Source: Gammaproteobacteria bacterium (GTDB taxonomy: Bacteria > Pseudomonadota > Gammaproteobacteria > GRL18). From it: a stretch of DNA of 64,000 bases. The stretch spans positions 474,011-538,010 of the forward strand of contig JADGDG010000001.1 of the NCBI GenBank assembly GCA_016744995.1. Reading direction: 5' to 3'. The notes below the pieces were generated by a model. That model was given only the letters and a program-made list of their open reading frames with translations. It did no database searches and had not been told where the DNA came from. The position numbers were made by a program, and so were the translations under genes. Shown here one piece after another: positions 16,674 through 25,522 of this stretch (position 1 is the first letter of the stretch; the number at the start of each line of letters is the position of its first letter).

Positions 16674-17438
16674 ATTATTATAAAACAACTTTTCAACTAC
16701 CCCCTTCTTAAACCCTCTTTTAAAGAAATAGTTGCTAAAATAAATGGCATATTTCCCAGACATTGTCTTTTTTGTTTGGAAAAAACACACAATCATTCCA
16801 ATTTGTGTCACAACTGCATTACCAGCTTTAAGTTAAATGAGCATTGCTGCCAGAGATGTGCAACCCCTATGGATCAGGCAAATACTCATAATGCAATATT
16901 ATGCGGCAATTGTCTGAGTCATCATTTTCACTATGATCGGGTATACAGTCCTTTTTTATATTCAGAAGAAATGCGTTATCTTATAAAAAAGATGAAGTAC
17001 CAGAAAAAAATTCATTATGCCGACACCATCGCAAAACTTTTCACCGAGAAAACCAGTCATTTAAAGGATTTTTTATTGCCTCAGTCATTCATTCCAATGC
17101 CCATGCACACAAAACGCCTCAGGCAAAGGGGCTTTAATCAGGCACTGGAACTCAGCCGTTTTTTTGCATCCCACTATCATTTACCATTAAACTACACCAG
17201 TTTAATCAGAAACCGGCACACTGCTCTACAGGCAGGCATGAACGCAATTGATCGGCAAAAAAATGTTCGTCGGGCATTCCGGGTCAAAAAACCAATAATA
17301 CATGAACACATTGCTCTGATTGATGATGTCATGACAACTGGCAGCACAGTGAATGAAGCAGCAAAAATATTAAAACAAAGCGGTGTTAAACAGGTTGATG
17401 TCTGGATTATGGCCAGACCTGAGTTTAATAAGAATTAG
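16674..17438 (+). CDS. comF: ComF family protein (phosphoribosyltransferase-like), non-standard start codon
   Basis: The reading frame is open from 16659 and carries the ComF N-terminal zinc motif, C-L-F-C before C-H-N-C, C-Q-R-C and C-G-N-C, then the C-terminal phosphoribosyltransferase fold with ALIDDVMTTGSTV (PRPP loop). The first ATG/GTG/TTG in frame, TTG at 16776, would cut off the first zinc cysteine pair. ATT codons at 16674 and 16677 sit 5-8 nt after CAGG, so I place the start there. ComF proteins assist DNA uptake or processing of incoming DNA. The annotated start is an inference; the remaining frame is certain. Confidence 0.85.
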   Translation: MIIKQLFNYPLLKPSFKEIVAKINGIFPRHCLFCLEKTHNHSNLCHNCITSFKLNEHCCQRCATPMDQANTHNAILCGNCLSHHFHYDRVYSPFLYSEEMRYLIKKMKYQKKIHYADTIAKLFTEKTSHLKDFLLPQSFIPMPMHTKRLRQRGFNQALELSRFFASHYHLPLNYTSLIRNRHTALQAGMNAIDRQKNVRRAFRVKKPIIHEHIALIDDVMTTGSTVNEAAKILKQSGVKQVDVWIMARPEFNKN

Positions 17439-17475
17439 CTAAATAACAGTTCCTGAATGATGGAGATTATTTAGC
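17438..17475 (+). repeat. Small dyad with a 21-bp sequence shared elsewhere in the window
   Basis: GCTAAATAA and TTATTTAGC form 9-bp arms immediately after (and sharing one base with) the comF stop codon. The first 21 bp match the reverse complement of 47119-47139 at 19 positions, and the first 22 bp match 27221-27242 at 19 positions. This suggests a dispersed repeat family. No T-run follows, so it is not a classical terminator. Confidence 0.5.
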
Positions 17476-17512
17476 AACAGCTTTAGTGTTCAATCAATAA
17501 GAGAGAATAAAT

Positions 17513-18457
17513 ATGAGCAGTAATATCGATCAACCGGTTATTATTATTGGCTGCGGTTATCTGGGCAACAGACTCCTGAATGCATTAAAAAAAAGAAAGC
17601 TCTGTGCTATTGATAATATAACAGCAGTGGTTAAAACTCAAAGCAGTCAGGAACAGTGTGAACAGGCAGGCATCCGTGCTATTGCATTGGATATGGATAA
17701 GCCTGATGAACATTTACCAGACAATTTTCCCTTCGATCACGCTCTGATTTATTATTTTGCCCCACCTCCCAGTCATGGAACAGAAGATACTCGTGCCCGT
17801 AATTTTCTTAAGCAATTATCATCACTGACAGTGCCTCCCGATAAAATAGTGTTAATCAGCACCACTGGGGTTTATGGCAATTGTCATGGTCAATGGGTCA
17901 ATGAAGAAACACCATTAAACCCCAGCCTTGACCGCGCCAGACGTCGATATGATGCAGAACAGCAGTTTCAACTTTTTTGTAGAGAAAAGAGCTGTAAAGA
18001 AAAGAGCGGTGGAGAAGAGAGTAATCACGAAAAAAAAGTGTCGCTGGTTATCTTAAGAGTCTCCGGAATATATGGCCCCGGAAAGCTGCCCCTTAAACGC
18101 ATCAAAGCTCAGCTCCCTGTCGTCAGAGAGGAAGATTCCCCCTTCAGTAATCGAATCCATGCAGATGACTTGCTTGAAGTGTGTATTAAAGCAGGTTCTA
18201 TGAACGAAGTAGAAGGTATTTTTAACTGCGCTGATGGTCACCCAACCACAATGTGTGACTATTTTATGAAAGTTGCCAGGGCCAATAATTTACCAGAGCC
18301 ACCCACTATTAGTCTGGAATGTGCCAAAACACAATTATCTGCTGGAATGTTGTCCTATATGAAGGAATCACGACGTATTGAAAATAAAAAACTACTCTCA
18401 CATTTTAAACTATCACTAAAATACCCCGTTCTGGATAAAGGTCTTATCTCATCTTGA
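17513..18457 (+). CDS. SDR-family NAD(P)-binding protein (YeeZ-like)
   Basis: An extended-SDR-type protein of 314 residues. The nucleotide-binding motif IIGCGYLGNRL is at residues 11-21, and ISTTGVYG near 117 is followed by RRRYDAEQQF. The usual YxxxK catalytic pair is not clearly preserved, as in YeeZ-like proteins. A charged low-complexity insertion, CREKSCKEKSGGEESNHEKK (about residues 157-176), built from repeated EKS words, interrupts a region that is compact in relatives. It follows comF by 75 bp. Substrate unknown. Confidence 0.8.
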   Translation: MSSNIDQPVIIIGCGYLGNRLLNALKKRKLCAIDNITAVVKTQSSQEQCEQAGIRAIALDMDKPDEHLPDNFPFDHALIYYFAPPPSHGTEDTRARNFLKQLSSLTVPPDKIVLISTTGVYGNCHGQWVNEETPLNPSLDRARRRYDAEQQFQLFCREKSCKEKSGGEESNHEKKVSLVILRVSGIYGPGKLPLKRIKAQLPVVREEDSPFSNRIHADDLLEVCIKAGSMNEVEGIFNCADGHPTTMCDYFMKVARANNLPEPPTISLECAKTQLSAGMLSYMKESRRIENKKLLSHFKLSLKYPVLDKGLISS

Positions 18458-18549
18458 CATAGATCCACTCTATTTTATTAAATAGCTTTCATTTTGCACC
18501 AGTAGTAGTATTATCTGATACATCAATGGTTAATCAGTGGCTGGATATT

Positions 18550-19527
18550 ATGAGTTTAGTTGATCAATTTAATCGAGAAATAAAATACTTGCGTCTTTCT
18601 GTGACAGACCGCTGTGATCTCCGCTGCTTTTATTGCATGCCGAATGGTTTCGATGGTTATGAAGAACCAACTGATGGCTTAAGTTTTGATGAAATTGAGC
18701 GAGTGATTGCATCATTTACAAGACTCGGTGTAAGTTCTGTACGCCTGACCGGAGGTGAGCCTCTGGTACGCAAAGATTTACCATTATTAGCCAAACGCCT
18801 TGCTGCACTCCCGGGCCTGGACGATCTTTCTCTTAGTACCAATGCCACACGCCTTGCGAAACACGCCAGAGCTCTGCATGACTCAGGCATTTCCAGAATC
18901 AATGTCAGTCTGGATACTGTTGATCCCGTTAAATTCAAAAAGATCACTCAGGGCAAACTGGATAAAGTTATCGAGGGCTTATTAGAAGCAAAAGCCATTG
19001 GCCTGAATCCTATAAAAATTAATATGGTCATTATGAAAGGCGTCAATGATGATGACGTTGAAGACATGGTGCAGTTTTGTCTGGAAAATGAGTTTACTCT
19101 ACGCTTTATTGAAACAATGCCTATGGGTGACACTGGGCGCAATGTGAGGGATCATTACATTGACCTGCATGAAATTGAGACCCGTCTGAAAGAGAAATAT
19201 GAATTAATCCCTGCAGTGATGGCTGGCGCAGGCCCTGCCCGTTATGTGCAGGTTGCCGGAACTAATTTAAAAATAGGCTTTATCACCCCCATATCACAGC
19301 ACTTCTGTGATACCTGTAACCGTGTCCGCATGTCTGCTACAGGCACCTTATATATGTGCCTGGGTGATGAACACAAATACGAATTGCGCCCTCTGCTGCG
19401 TAACGGCATCAGTGATGACGATCTGGATCAGATCATCAGAGATGCTATTAACCTGAAACCACTTAAGCACGAATTTAATGAAAAACCAGAGAAAGTCATG
19501 CGCTTCATGTCAATGACCGGCGGTTGA
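18550..19527 (+). CDS. moaA: GTP 3',8-cyclase MoaA
   Basis: A radical SAM enzyme that makes 3',8-cyclo-GTP in molybdenum cofactor synthesis. The first cluster motif CDLRCFYC is about 25 residues from the start, and LTGGEPLVRKDL follows. The second cluster motif is CDTCNRVRMSATGTLYMC. The protein ends with the Gly-Gly pair required for MoaA function. An ATG at 18526 would add eight residues, but the one at 18550 has GGA close upstream and matches the family start. No other moa gene is adjacent. Confidence 0.96.
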   Translation: MSLVDQFNREIKYLRLSVTDRCDLRCFYCMPNGFDGYEEPTDGLSFDEIERVIASFTRLGVSSVRLTGGEPLVRKDLPLLAKRLAALPGLDDLSLSTNATRLAKHARALHDSGISRINVSLDTVDPVKFKKITQGKLDKVIEGLLEAKAIGLNPIKINMVIMKGVNDDDVEDMVQFCLENEFTLRFIETMPMGDTGRNVRDHYIDLHEIETRLKEKYELIPAVMAGAGPARYVQVAGTNLKIGFITPISQHFCDTCNRVRMSATGTLYMCLGDEHKYELRPLLRNGISDDDLDQIIRDAINLKPLKHEFNEKPEKVMRFMSMTGG

Positions 19528-19603
19528 AGCATACTCTCAGACAGCTCTCTTAGTACACTAATTCATACAAAACAGTCTATTCGGAAGAGTATTCACCTTT
19601 CTC

Positions 19604-19668
19604 ATGATCAAGATCAATGATTTTACAAGGGTATGCCCTTACATATCTCCTAGTTAGATCGTTATAAT
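19604..19668 (+). promoter_or_regulatory. FNR-type site and -10 box upstream of the 156-residue gene
   Basis: ATGAT-CAAG-ATCAA (19604-19617) matches the FNR/ANR consensus TTGAT-N4-ATCAA in 9 of 10 specified positions. A perfect TATAAT lies at 19663-19668, with a poor -35. The site centre falls about 60-65 bp upstream of the expected transcription start, the range of class I FNR activation. A small AAGGG-N4-CCCTT dyad (19627-19640) lies in between. Binding is not demonstrated. Confidence 0.55.
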
Positions 19669-19778
19669 AGAAATGTGGCTAACATATTTACTGGCTGCAA
19701 AATTAAGAACAGCAAATACTCTGCAGTCTATCAACATAGAACTGTAATTTAGGGATAAGAAATTAGGGTAGGTGAAAT

Positions 19779-20249
19779 ATGGGTGTATCAGAAAATAATG
19801 CTCACTATGGGCATCGTCTAAGAGTTTACCGAAAAATTGGTGATATAATCTACGATGAAGTTTTTTATTTAACCGAGAATGGTAACCCTGTCACAAAAAA
19901 ACGTGAGCGTGAGATCCGTGCTTTAGCAAAAGCCCGGGACAGAGAACTATTAGAGTTCCAGGAAGAATATTTAAAAGAAGAAAGTGAAGCCAATCCCATA
20001 AAATTCCACAGCGATGGCCGGATCATTGGTTTAACTCGTCAGCAGCAGAGCAATGAACGGACTATTGATATTTTTAAATTGCGCATCCGTTTACCCAATG
20101 ACAGTATTTCATGGGGAAGTATCAGCATTGATCTGCATGGCTTTGATAGTGCATTTTCTATGGCCCTGGAACGAATTGTTGATGATCTTAATATCAACAA
20201 AAGAACTAAAATATACCGACAAATGAAAAACGCAAAATCAGCTTATTAG
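19779..20249 (+). CDS. Conserved-looking protein of unknown function
   Basis: 156 residues, highly charged, no membrane segment, no cysteine. A basic N-terminal part (HRLRVYRKIGDIIYDEVFYL, then KKREREIRALAKARDRELLEF) contains a long predicted helix. A C-terminal part (FKLRIRLPNDSISWGSISIDLHGF) looks like beta strands. I do not recognise a family. The gene stands alone behind an FNR-type site and a -10 box, so oxygen-responsive expression is plausible. Confidence 0.75.
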   Translation: MGVSENNAHYGHRLRVYRKIGDIIYDEVFYLTENGNPVTKKREREIRALAKARDRELLEFQEEYLKEESEANPIKFHSDGRIIGLTRQQQSNERTIDIFKLRIRLPNDSISWGSISIDLHGFDSAFSMALERIVDDLNINKRTKIYRQMKNAKSAY

Positions 20250-20609
20250 CATTGCAGCGATTTGTAATTTTTATAATGTCATTGAGCAAGACATGCTGCT
20301 GTTGATCTTAACGAATAACAGCGTACCATGTCTTGTTCAGGCTCATTTTCTGACAAATAGTCTCTGATAATTTCTGCTTGGTTTATCGTTCTAATTGGCT
20401 GCTTGTGACATGATCAGGATCATCACTCCATAACGATGCAATGAACGGCATATCTGCCAGTCACCTTGCTTCACATATACAGTAATGCGCTCCCCTTCCC
20501 CAGTTTATTTTCTGCATATATTGAGGAAACACAGGGTTTCATGGGGACAAGTTTATTATTTAAGAACTGTATATAACCTTGAAAAATTTTTAATGCTTAG
20601 CGTATCAAA
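20250..20609. other. 360-bp gap with one long imperfect hairpin
   Basis: No supportable gene. A hairpin runs from 20284 to 20338: GAGCAAGACATG pairs with CATGTCTTGTTC, and CTGCTGTT with AACAGC nearer the loop. No T-run follows. It lies downstream of the 156-residue gene and beyond the stop of the convergent b561-type cytochrome gene. It may be an unconventional terminator or a repeat. Confidence 0.5.
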
Positions 20610-21278
20610 TTACGAATTGTGTTTAATTAAATCAGGCTCATCAGCTTTAATATAAGCCAGCTCTTCATCCGTCACCTCTACATCATCATAACCGGTGATC
20701 ATTGGCTTGACATGTTCCACAAAGGAATGGCCGGTAGTCAGGAGGTAAACATGTGCTATAACAAAAACAGTGATTGCGATTGCAGCAGCAGTATGAACCA
20801 GAGCAATATTTCCTACCCCCAAGTCATTTAGAAAACCACCCATACCAAAACTAATAAGCAAATAAGGGATACCTGAAAGCCAGATGGCAGGGAAAATAAT
20901 AGTTTTAACTAAAAGATAGGTCATTGCCTGCAAAGGATTATGTTTACGGCCAAAGGTTTTTTTATAGGGATGGTGTTCACCTTTAAAAATACCAAATGCA
21001 TAATAGCGAGCTACTTCAATAAAATGCTTGGTCGTGGGCATATAGTGCTTCCATTGCCCGGTAGTTAAAAGCCAGAAGGTGGCAAATAGCCACAAGACAA
21101 TAAGGATCATAGCCGCCCAGGTGTGCAGTGTCACTGCATCGGCGAAACCCATCAAACTATTAACACCATAAACAGCTGAACCACTAAACAATAAGGTAAA
21201 AATAAGTGCCATCTGGCTCCAGTGCCAGACACGCTCGAAACGTTTAAAAACAACCAGTTTAATCATATTCATAGACAT
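20610..21278 (-). CDS. Membrane-bound b-type cytochrome (cytochrome b561/thiosulfate reductase b-subunit-like)
   Basis: 222 residues with four to five membrane helices and histidines placed for b-haem ligation (ERVWHWSQMALIF near residue 15, LHTWAAMILIV near 51, ALVHTAAAIAITVFVIAHVYLLTTGH near 160-185). The N-terminal VFKRFERVWHWSQ is common in the DUF4405/b561 group that serves periplasmic multihaem reductases. It starts exactly where the octahaem gene ends (position 21278 shared), so the two products very probably form a quinol-linked electron-transfer pair. Confidence 0.85.
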   Translation of the reverse strand: MSMNMIKLVVFKRFERVWHWSQMALIFTLLFSGSAVYGVNSLMGFADAVTLHTWAAMILIVLWLFATFWLLTTGQWKHYMPTTKHFIEVARYYAFGIFKGEHHPYKKTFGRKHNPLQAMTYLLVKTIIFPAIWLSGIPYLLISFGMGGFLNDLGVGNIALVHTAAAIAITVFVIAHVYLLTTGHSFVEHVKPMITGYDDVEVTDEELAYIKADEPDLIKHNS

Positions 21279-22972
21279 TATTTTTTCCTCATTCTTGTAG
21301 CAACCATGCGCAAGGCACCATGTCCCAACACACCAGCCAGAGTACCAAAAATAGCTAATAAACCAATGATATTCAGTAGTTTATTTTTTTGCGTGCCCGG
21401 AAGATAAATACTGCCGTCATCCAGATGGCTGAGTCGTCCCTCTTTGGTGTGACATTGTGAACACTCCATTGCGCCCTCTTTGGGTGCCACCATATGGTTC
21501 ACCGGCCAATAGGAAAGGGTCTCAATATAACCCCATTCGCCACTATAAGGGATACCATTTTTCTTCATCCCGGCTGCAATAGCTTTACCAAAATCATAAT
21601 TCCCCCATAGAGCTGAATCATCATTGCCCCAGAGTGACATATAGACCAGCGTGTTATTACCCTTATCATAAGGCTGTGTAGTATGCATTTTTTTAAATGG
21701 ATAGATGCGAGAACCGGGATCAGAAGCTGAGCCGGAGAAACTATTAATATCAATGGGGCCTTTTGCTGGATCAAATTGTGTCTTAATCGTCGTATAGTTC
21801 ATCGTGCCGTCAAACCAGGCATACATTGGCTGCAGGTTTTCTGCATAGGTGAAATTACCCTTAATGGACTTATAGGTCGCGCGATGATGACCATCTCCCT
21901 GGGTATACTCTTTGAGCTTAAAGCCTTCACCATTTTTCAGTTTACCCATGGTGCGCCAGTCCCAGTCAACTTCAGTGGCAACACCACCCCGGGCAATTTC
22001 TGGAATATGACAGGTCTCACAGGCCACTTTACTGGTATGACTATTTAGTTTGACACCAGTGACTGTATCAATCGGATGTGGTGACGCACTATGACAACTT
22101 TCACAAGACGCAGTTTCACGAGGCATACCCGGCTTACCGGTACCGACTTCATCATGCACCGTCATTTCATAACGACTGCCTGCCCACTCGTGGGCTTCGC
22201 CCACATGACAGGTAACACAGGTGAAAGCTTCACCCTGCTCGCTCATATGGACATCAACATCTTTTGCTGGATCAAATAAAACAGAGGAAAGATCACCATG
22301 TTTCACATTATCACCACCACCGCCATAGAAGTGGCATTTACCGCAGTTATTACGTGATGGCATCTGTACACTCTGAGCTACTTTTTCCCATTCAATCGCA
22401 GGCTTGCCTGCAAACATAATCGAACAGGCCTCATTACCCTGGCTCGTTGGTGTTTTATAGTATGTTCCGGTTGATTCATGACAAATCAGACAGTCCATAT
22501 TGTTCTGGTTGGTAAAATCAAAATTTGAATCGGTCATGTTATAACCAGCATGACACTGAGCACACATACCTTCATTACCCCTGGCATTAGTACAAAAGTT
22601 GTTGATCAGAACACTTTTACCCAGATGCTGGCCTGTTTTGGGGTGCTTATAATCCCAGGTCCAATGTTTATTGTTCATAAACTGATGGCCTGCGGTATTG
22701 TGACACTCTAAACAAACTTTTGTCACTTCAGGACCGCTGAAAAAAGGACCTTTAAGTGCTTCAAGTTTAGAATGATCGGTGGTTGATGTGCTTTCTTTTT
22801 GAGTTTTCCCCTTATTATTCTTTGAGGCATGACCCTGATCGGTTTTGGAATATTCAGAAATACCCATTTCAACTTCAGGCTCCGATGCCTGAACAACTGA
22901 CAGGTGAAGAAAACAAAGCAATAACGAGAGAGGGCGAATCAGATGACGACATGTAAAACTGGAATTATACAT
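21278..22972 (-). CDS. Octahaem cytochrome c, tetrathionate-reductase (OTR) family
   Basis: 564 residues with an N-terminal signal peptide and eight CxxCH sites in the order CLECH, CAQCH, CLICH, CGKCH, CVTCH, CESCH, CETCH, CSQCH. The layout and segments such as NNKHWTWDYKHPKTGQ match the OTR family, which reduces tetrathionate, nitrite or hydroxylamine in vitro. A C-terminal hydrophobic helix (IGLLAIFGTLAGVLGHGALR) would anchor it to the membrane. The partner b-type cytochrome follows directly. The natural substrate cannot be decided from sequence. Confidence 0.9.
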   Translation of the reverse strand: MYNSSFTCRHLIRPLSLLLCFLHLSVVQASEPEVEMGISEYSKTDQGHASKNNKGKTQKESTSTTDHSKLEALKGPFFSGPEVTKVCLECHNTAGHQFMNNKHWTWDYKHPKTGQHLGKSVLINNFCTNARGNEGMCAQCHAGYNMTDSNFDFTNQNNMDCLICHESTGTYYKTPTSQGNEACSIMFAGKPAIEWEKVAQSVQMPSRNNCGKCHFYGGGGDNVKHGDLSSVLFDPAKDVDVHMSEQGEAFTCVTCHVGEAHEWAGSRYEMTVHDEVGTGKPGMPRETASCESCHSASPHPIDTVTGVKLNSHTSKVACETCHIPEIARGGVATEVDWDWRTMGKLKNGEGFKLKEYTQGDGHHRATYKSIKGNFTYAENLQPMYAWFDGTMNYTTIKTQFDPAKGPIDINSFSGSASDPGSRIYPFKKMHTTQPYDKGNNTLVYMSLWGNDDSALWGNYDFGKAIAAGMKKNGIPYSGEWGYIETLSYWPVNHMVAPKEGAMECSQCHTKEGRLSHLDDGSIYLPGTQKNKLLNIIGLLAIFGTLAGVLGHGALRMVATRMRKK

Positions 22973-23171
22973 AGATCAATCCATACAATTTATTAAAAAA
23001 TTAAAAAGAAGCCCTCAAAATTACAAAGAATTGATTGAAACAAACAGGATCAGTGATTATAGTTTTTAAAAATATTAATTTTTTACTCTGATCATAAGTT
23101 CCGGAGAAGAACGTCTGTTTACTATAACAGACATAAATATTATAGCAACCGCACTATCTCCGGTACTTTAT

Positions 23172-25241
23172 TCACTTTCCAGTACTAGAGTATTGCTGAA
23201 CAAGCCCCAGCAAACCATCCATTTCACTGGAAATCTGGGCTATAGAGTCCACAGATTTTTGTGCCAGATCTCTATTATCCTCAACAACCGTTTGCAATGA
23301 GGCGACATTATTATTAATTTCATTCGCTACTGTGCCTTGCTGCTCTGTGGCAACCGCTACATGAGCATTCATTTCCATAATTTCCTGCATGGACGAAATT
23401 ATCTCAGATAAAGTCTTATCAGCAGAATTGACTTGTGTAATGGAAGATTGAGATAGCTCCAAACTAGCATTCATCACCTCTGTTGCCTTCTTACTTTGTG
23501 ATTGCAGGCGCTCAATCATTTGCTGAATTTCTTCAGTTGATTCATGTGTCCGACCCGCCAAAGTCCTGACTTCATCTGCAACTACAGCAAAGCCCCGCCC
23601 TTGTTCTCCGGCTCTGGCTGCCTCAATTGCCGCATTTAAGGCTAATAAATTTGTTTGTTCTGCAATGCCTTTAATAACACCTAATACCTGTCCAATTTCC
23701 TGACTTTCTTTGTCTAATTGACTGATCACCTGAGAAGACTGCTCTATCATTGAGCCAAGACTATGAATTGAACTGGCAGTATCACGCATGATCTGACCAC
23801 TCTGTTCAACATCATGGTTAATTTGAGATGAATTATGAGCTGTGCTTTTAGTTGTTTCACCTATGCTTTGAATGGAAGCAACCATTTCGCTCATTGCGGT
23901 TGCCAGCTGTTCAATATCTTCCTCCTGTTTGCTCATACCATGATTGGTTGAATGAGTATGTTGAGTAGAAACTTCAACATGTGAATTAACCTGTCCCGAT
24001 GAATGATGGATATGAGAAATAAGTTGTTCCAGTTGTTGCAGCAGGGCATTAAATGATTTACCAAGCTCTGACAGTTCATTATTACCTGAGCCATCAGCTC
24101 GTAAGGAAATATCTTTGCTATTGATCACATCAATAAAGGTATCTTTTAATCTGGAAGTACTCTGAACAATACTGGAGATAACAATATAACCCAGGATAGA
24201 GAGTAAAATAGCCAAAACAGTCAGAGCTGAAGCCTGCCAGAATGACTGCTCTGCAGAAGAGCCCAAATTATCACTATGGCGTACCGCATCCAGACTAATC
24301 TGATGATTGAATTTTAGCACACCGTTAATAGCACTGGTCGCCTGTGAAAGCCATTCACTGGAAGAAATAGAGTATTGACCAGTGTCACTGGCCTGGTAAA
24401 TTTTTTCCCGTAATTGTTGGTAACTACCTAAAAAATTAGTTTGAATTTGCTGCCAGTCATTATTAATTGCTACAGCATATTGCTCATGTTTTTTATTAGT
24501 TGATAGAATCAGCGCCATGTTCTCCAGGTAGTCCAGCTGAAACTCAACTACCCCACGATATTTATTCAAATTCTGTACTTGTTCATGAGTCAATGGAGCA
24601 GAGGCGGAAATAGCCGATGCAAGAATAGCCCGCTCTCGGCCAGCAAATTCACTAATGGCCCAAACAGCCTGTTTAATCATGCTATTATTGTAAATAATTC
24701 CTTCCAGATCATTTGCTGGAGCAAAAGCCATTTGCCGCAAACGTGAAATTGATATAATAAACTGAGACATCTGAGATACCCATTCAGAAGATGTTACCCC
24801 GCTGTGAGCATCAACGCGCTGTCTTAATGACTGCAAATTTTCCCACTTAGCTTCAGTGTTACTGAGAGCTGATTTGAATTCAGGGCTATTCCAGTTATTG
24901 GCAACTAACTCATGAGCAAGTTCAAAAGCAGAATGTATGCTCTTATCTCCAAGCTGTCGGAATTGATCAATTTTATCCCGAACACTCTTTTTTGGTACAC
25001 CCCCTTTATCAAAACTGGCCACATAGCTGGCAGTAAAACCACGTTCCTTTGCTTCTTCTGAGGTAGCTGAAATTATAAAGTCAGCCATTTCATTGGCAAT
25101 TTTAAAATTATTTGCTCGAGAAAGTTCTGGAGAGTGTACAAAAAAAACTGAATATAAAGAAATGCCAATCAGCAGACCTCCTAGTATAAAGATGTTGCCT
25201 AAGAGAGATGATTTTATTGAAATGTTTTTTATCCACTGCAT
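23172..25241 (-). CDS. Methyl-accepting chemotaxis protein with NIT-type sensor domain
   Basis: 689 residues. First membrane helix about residues 11-31, a large all-helical periplasmic domain, second helix about 337-358, then HAMP-like and methylation helices and the conserved signalling tip [22 protein letters not shown] near residue 540. The periplasmic part has the [18 protein letters not shown] type of motif with R-E-R-G repeated as ERGFTA and GRERAIL, as in nitrate/nitrite-sensing NIT domains. Ligand is inferred only. It lies about 200 bp upstream of the octahaem gene on the same strand but appears to be a separate unit. Confidence 0.88.
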   Translation of the reverse strand: MQWIKNISIKSSLLGNIFILGGLLIGISLYSVFFVHSPELSRANNFKIANEMADFIISATSEEAKERGFTASYVASFDKGGVPKKSVRDKIDQFRQLGDKSIHSAFELAHELVANNWNSPEFKSALSNTEAKWENLQSLRQRVDAHSGVTSSEWVSQMSQFIISISRLRQMAFAPANDLEGIIYNNSMIKQAVWAISEFAGRERAILASAISASAPLTHEQVQNLNKYRGVVEFQLDYLENMALILSTNKKHEQYAVAINNDWQQIQTNFLGSYQQLREKIYQASDTGQYSISSSEWLSQATSAINGVLKFNHQISLDAVRHSDNLGSSAEQSFWQASALTVLAILLSILGYIVISSIVQSTSRLKDTFIDVINSKDISLRADGSGNNELSELGKSFNALLQQLEQLISHIHHSSGQVNSHVEVSTQHTHSTNHGMSKQEEDIEQLATAMSEMVASIQSIGETTKSTAHNSSQINHDVEQSGQIMRDTASSIHSLGSMIEQSSQVISQLDKESQEIGQVLGVIKGIAEQTNLLALNAAIEAARAGEQGRGFAVVADEVRTLAGRTHESTEEIQQMIERLQSQSKKATEVMNASLELSQSSITQVNSADKTLSEIISSMQEIMEMNAHVAVATEQQGTVANEINNNVASLQTVVEDNRDLAQKSVDSIAQISSEMDGLLGLVQQYSSTGK

Positions 25242-25381
25242 TTTATTTACTCTTTTATTATTAGTTTTTTAATCACTACTATTTAATTAGCGGCAAATGT
25301 AGGAAATACCTTACCTTTTTTTGAAAAATATTGATATCTATGTAATAAGCAGAGGTCATCCAGCATTACTCTTTTATATTA

Positions 25382-25447
25382 ATAGTTTATATCTATCATA
25401 ATAATAAATATAAACGATTTTACAAATATATTATTATTTTTTATTAT
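25382..25447 (+). promoter_or_regulatory. OxyR site and promoter of katA
   Basis: ATAG-N7-CTAT-N7-ATAA-N7-CGAT (25382-25418) matches the four-quarter OxyR motif in 14 of 16 bases with perfect spacing. It abuts a TTTACA -35 box (25419-25424), followed after 17 bp by a TATTAT -10 box (25442-25447). A site just upstream of -35 is the normal arrangement for OxyR activation. An oxyR gene lies 2 kb away. Confidence 0.8.
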
Positions 25448-25522
25448 TGACCTATTCCCGATGTTAACCCCGGGTTTCTATCAGACAAGTCAAATTAATA
25501 CCAATTTAGCCAGGAGAAGATA

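Noticed and set aside
23028..23050. Possible FNR site (TTGAT followed by ACAAA) upstream of the octahaem gene
   Set aside because: The second half-site agrees poorly with ATCAA, so it is not better than expected in AT-rich DNA.
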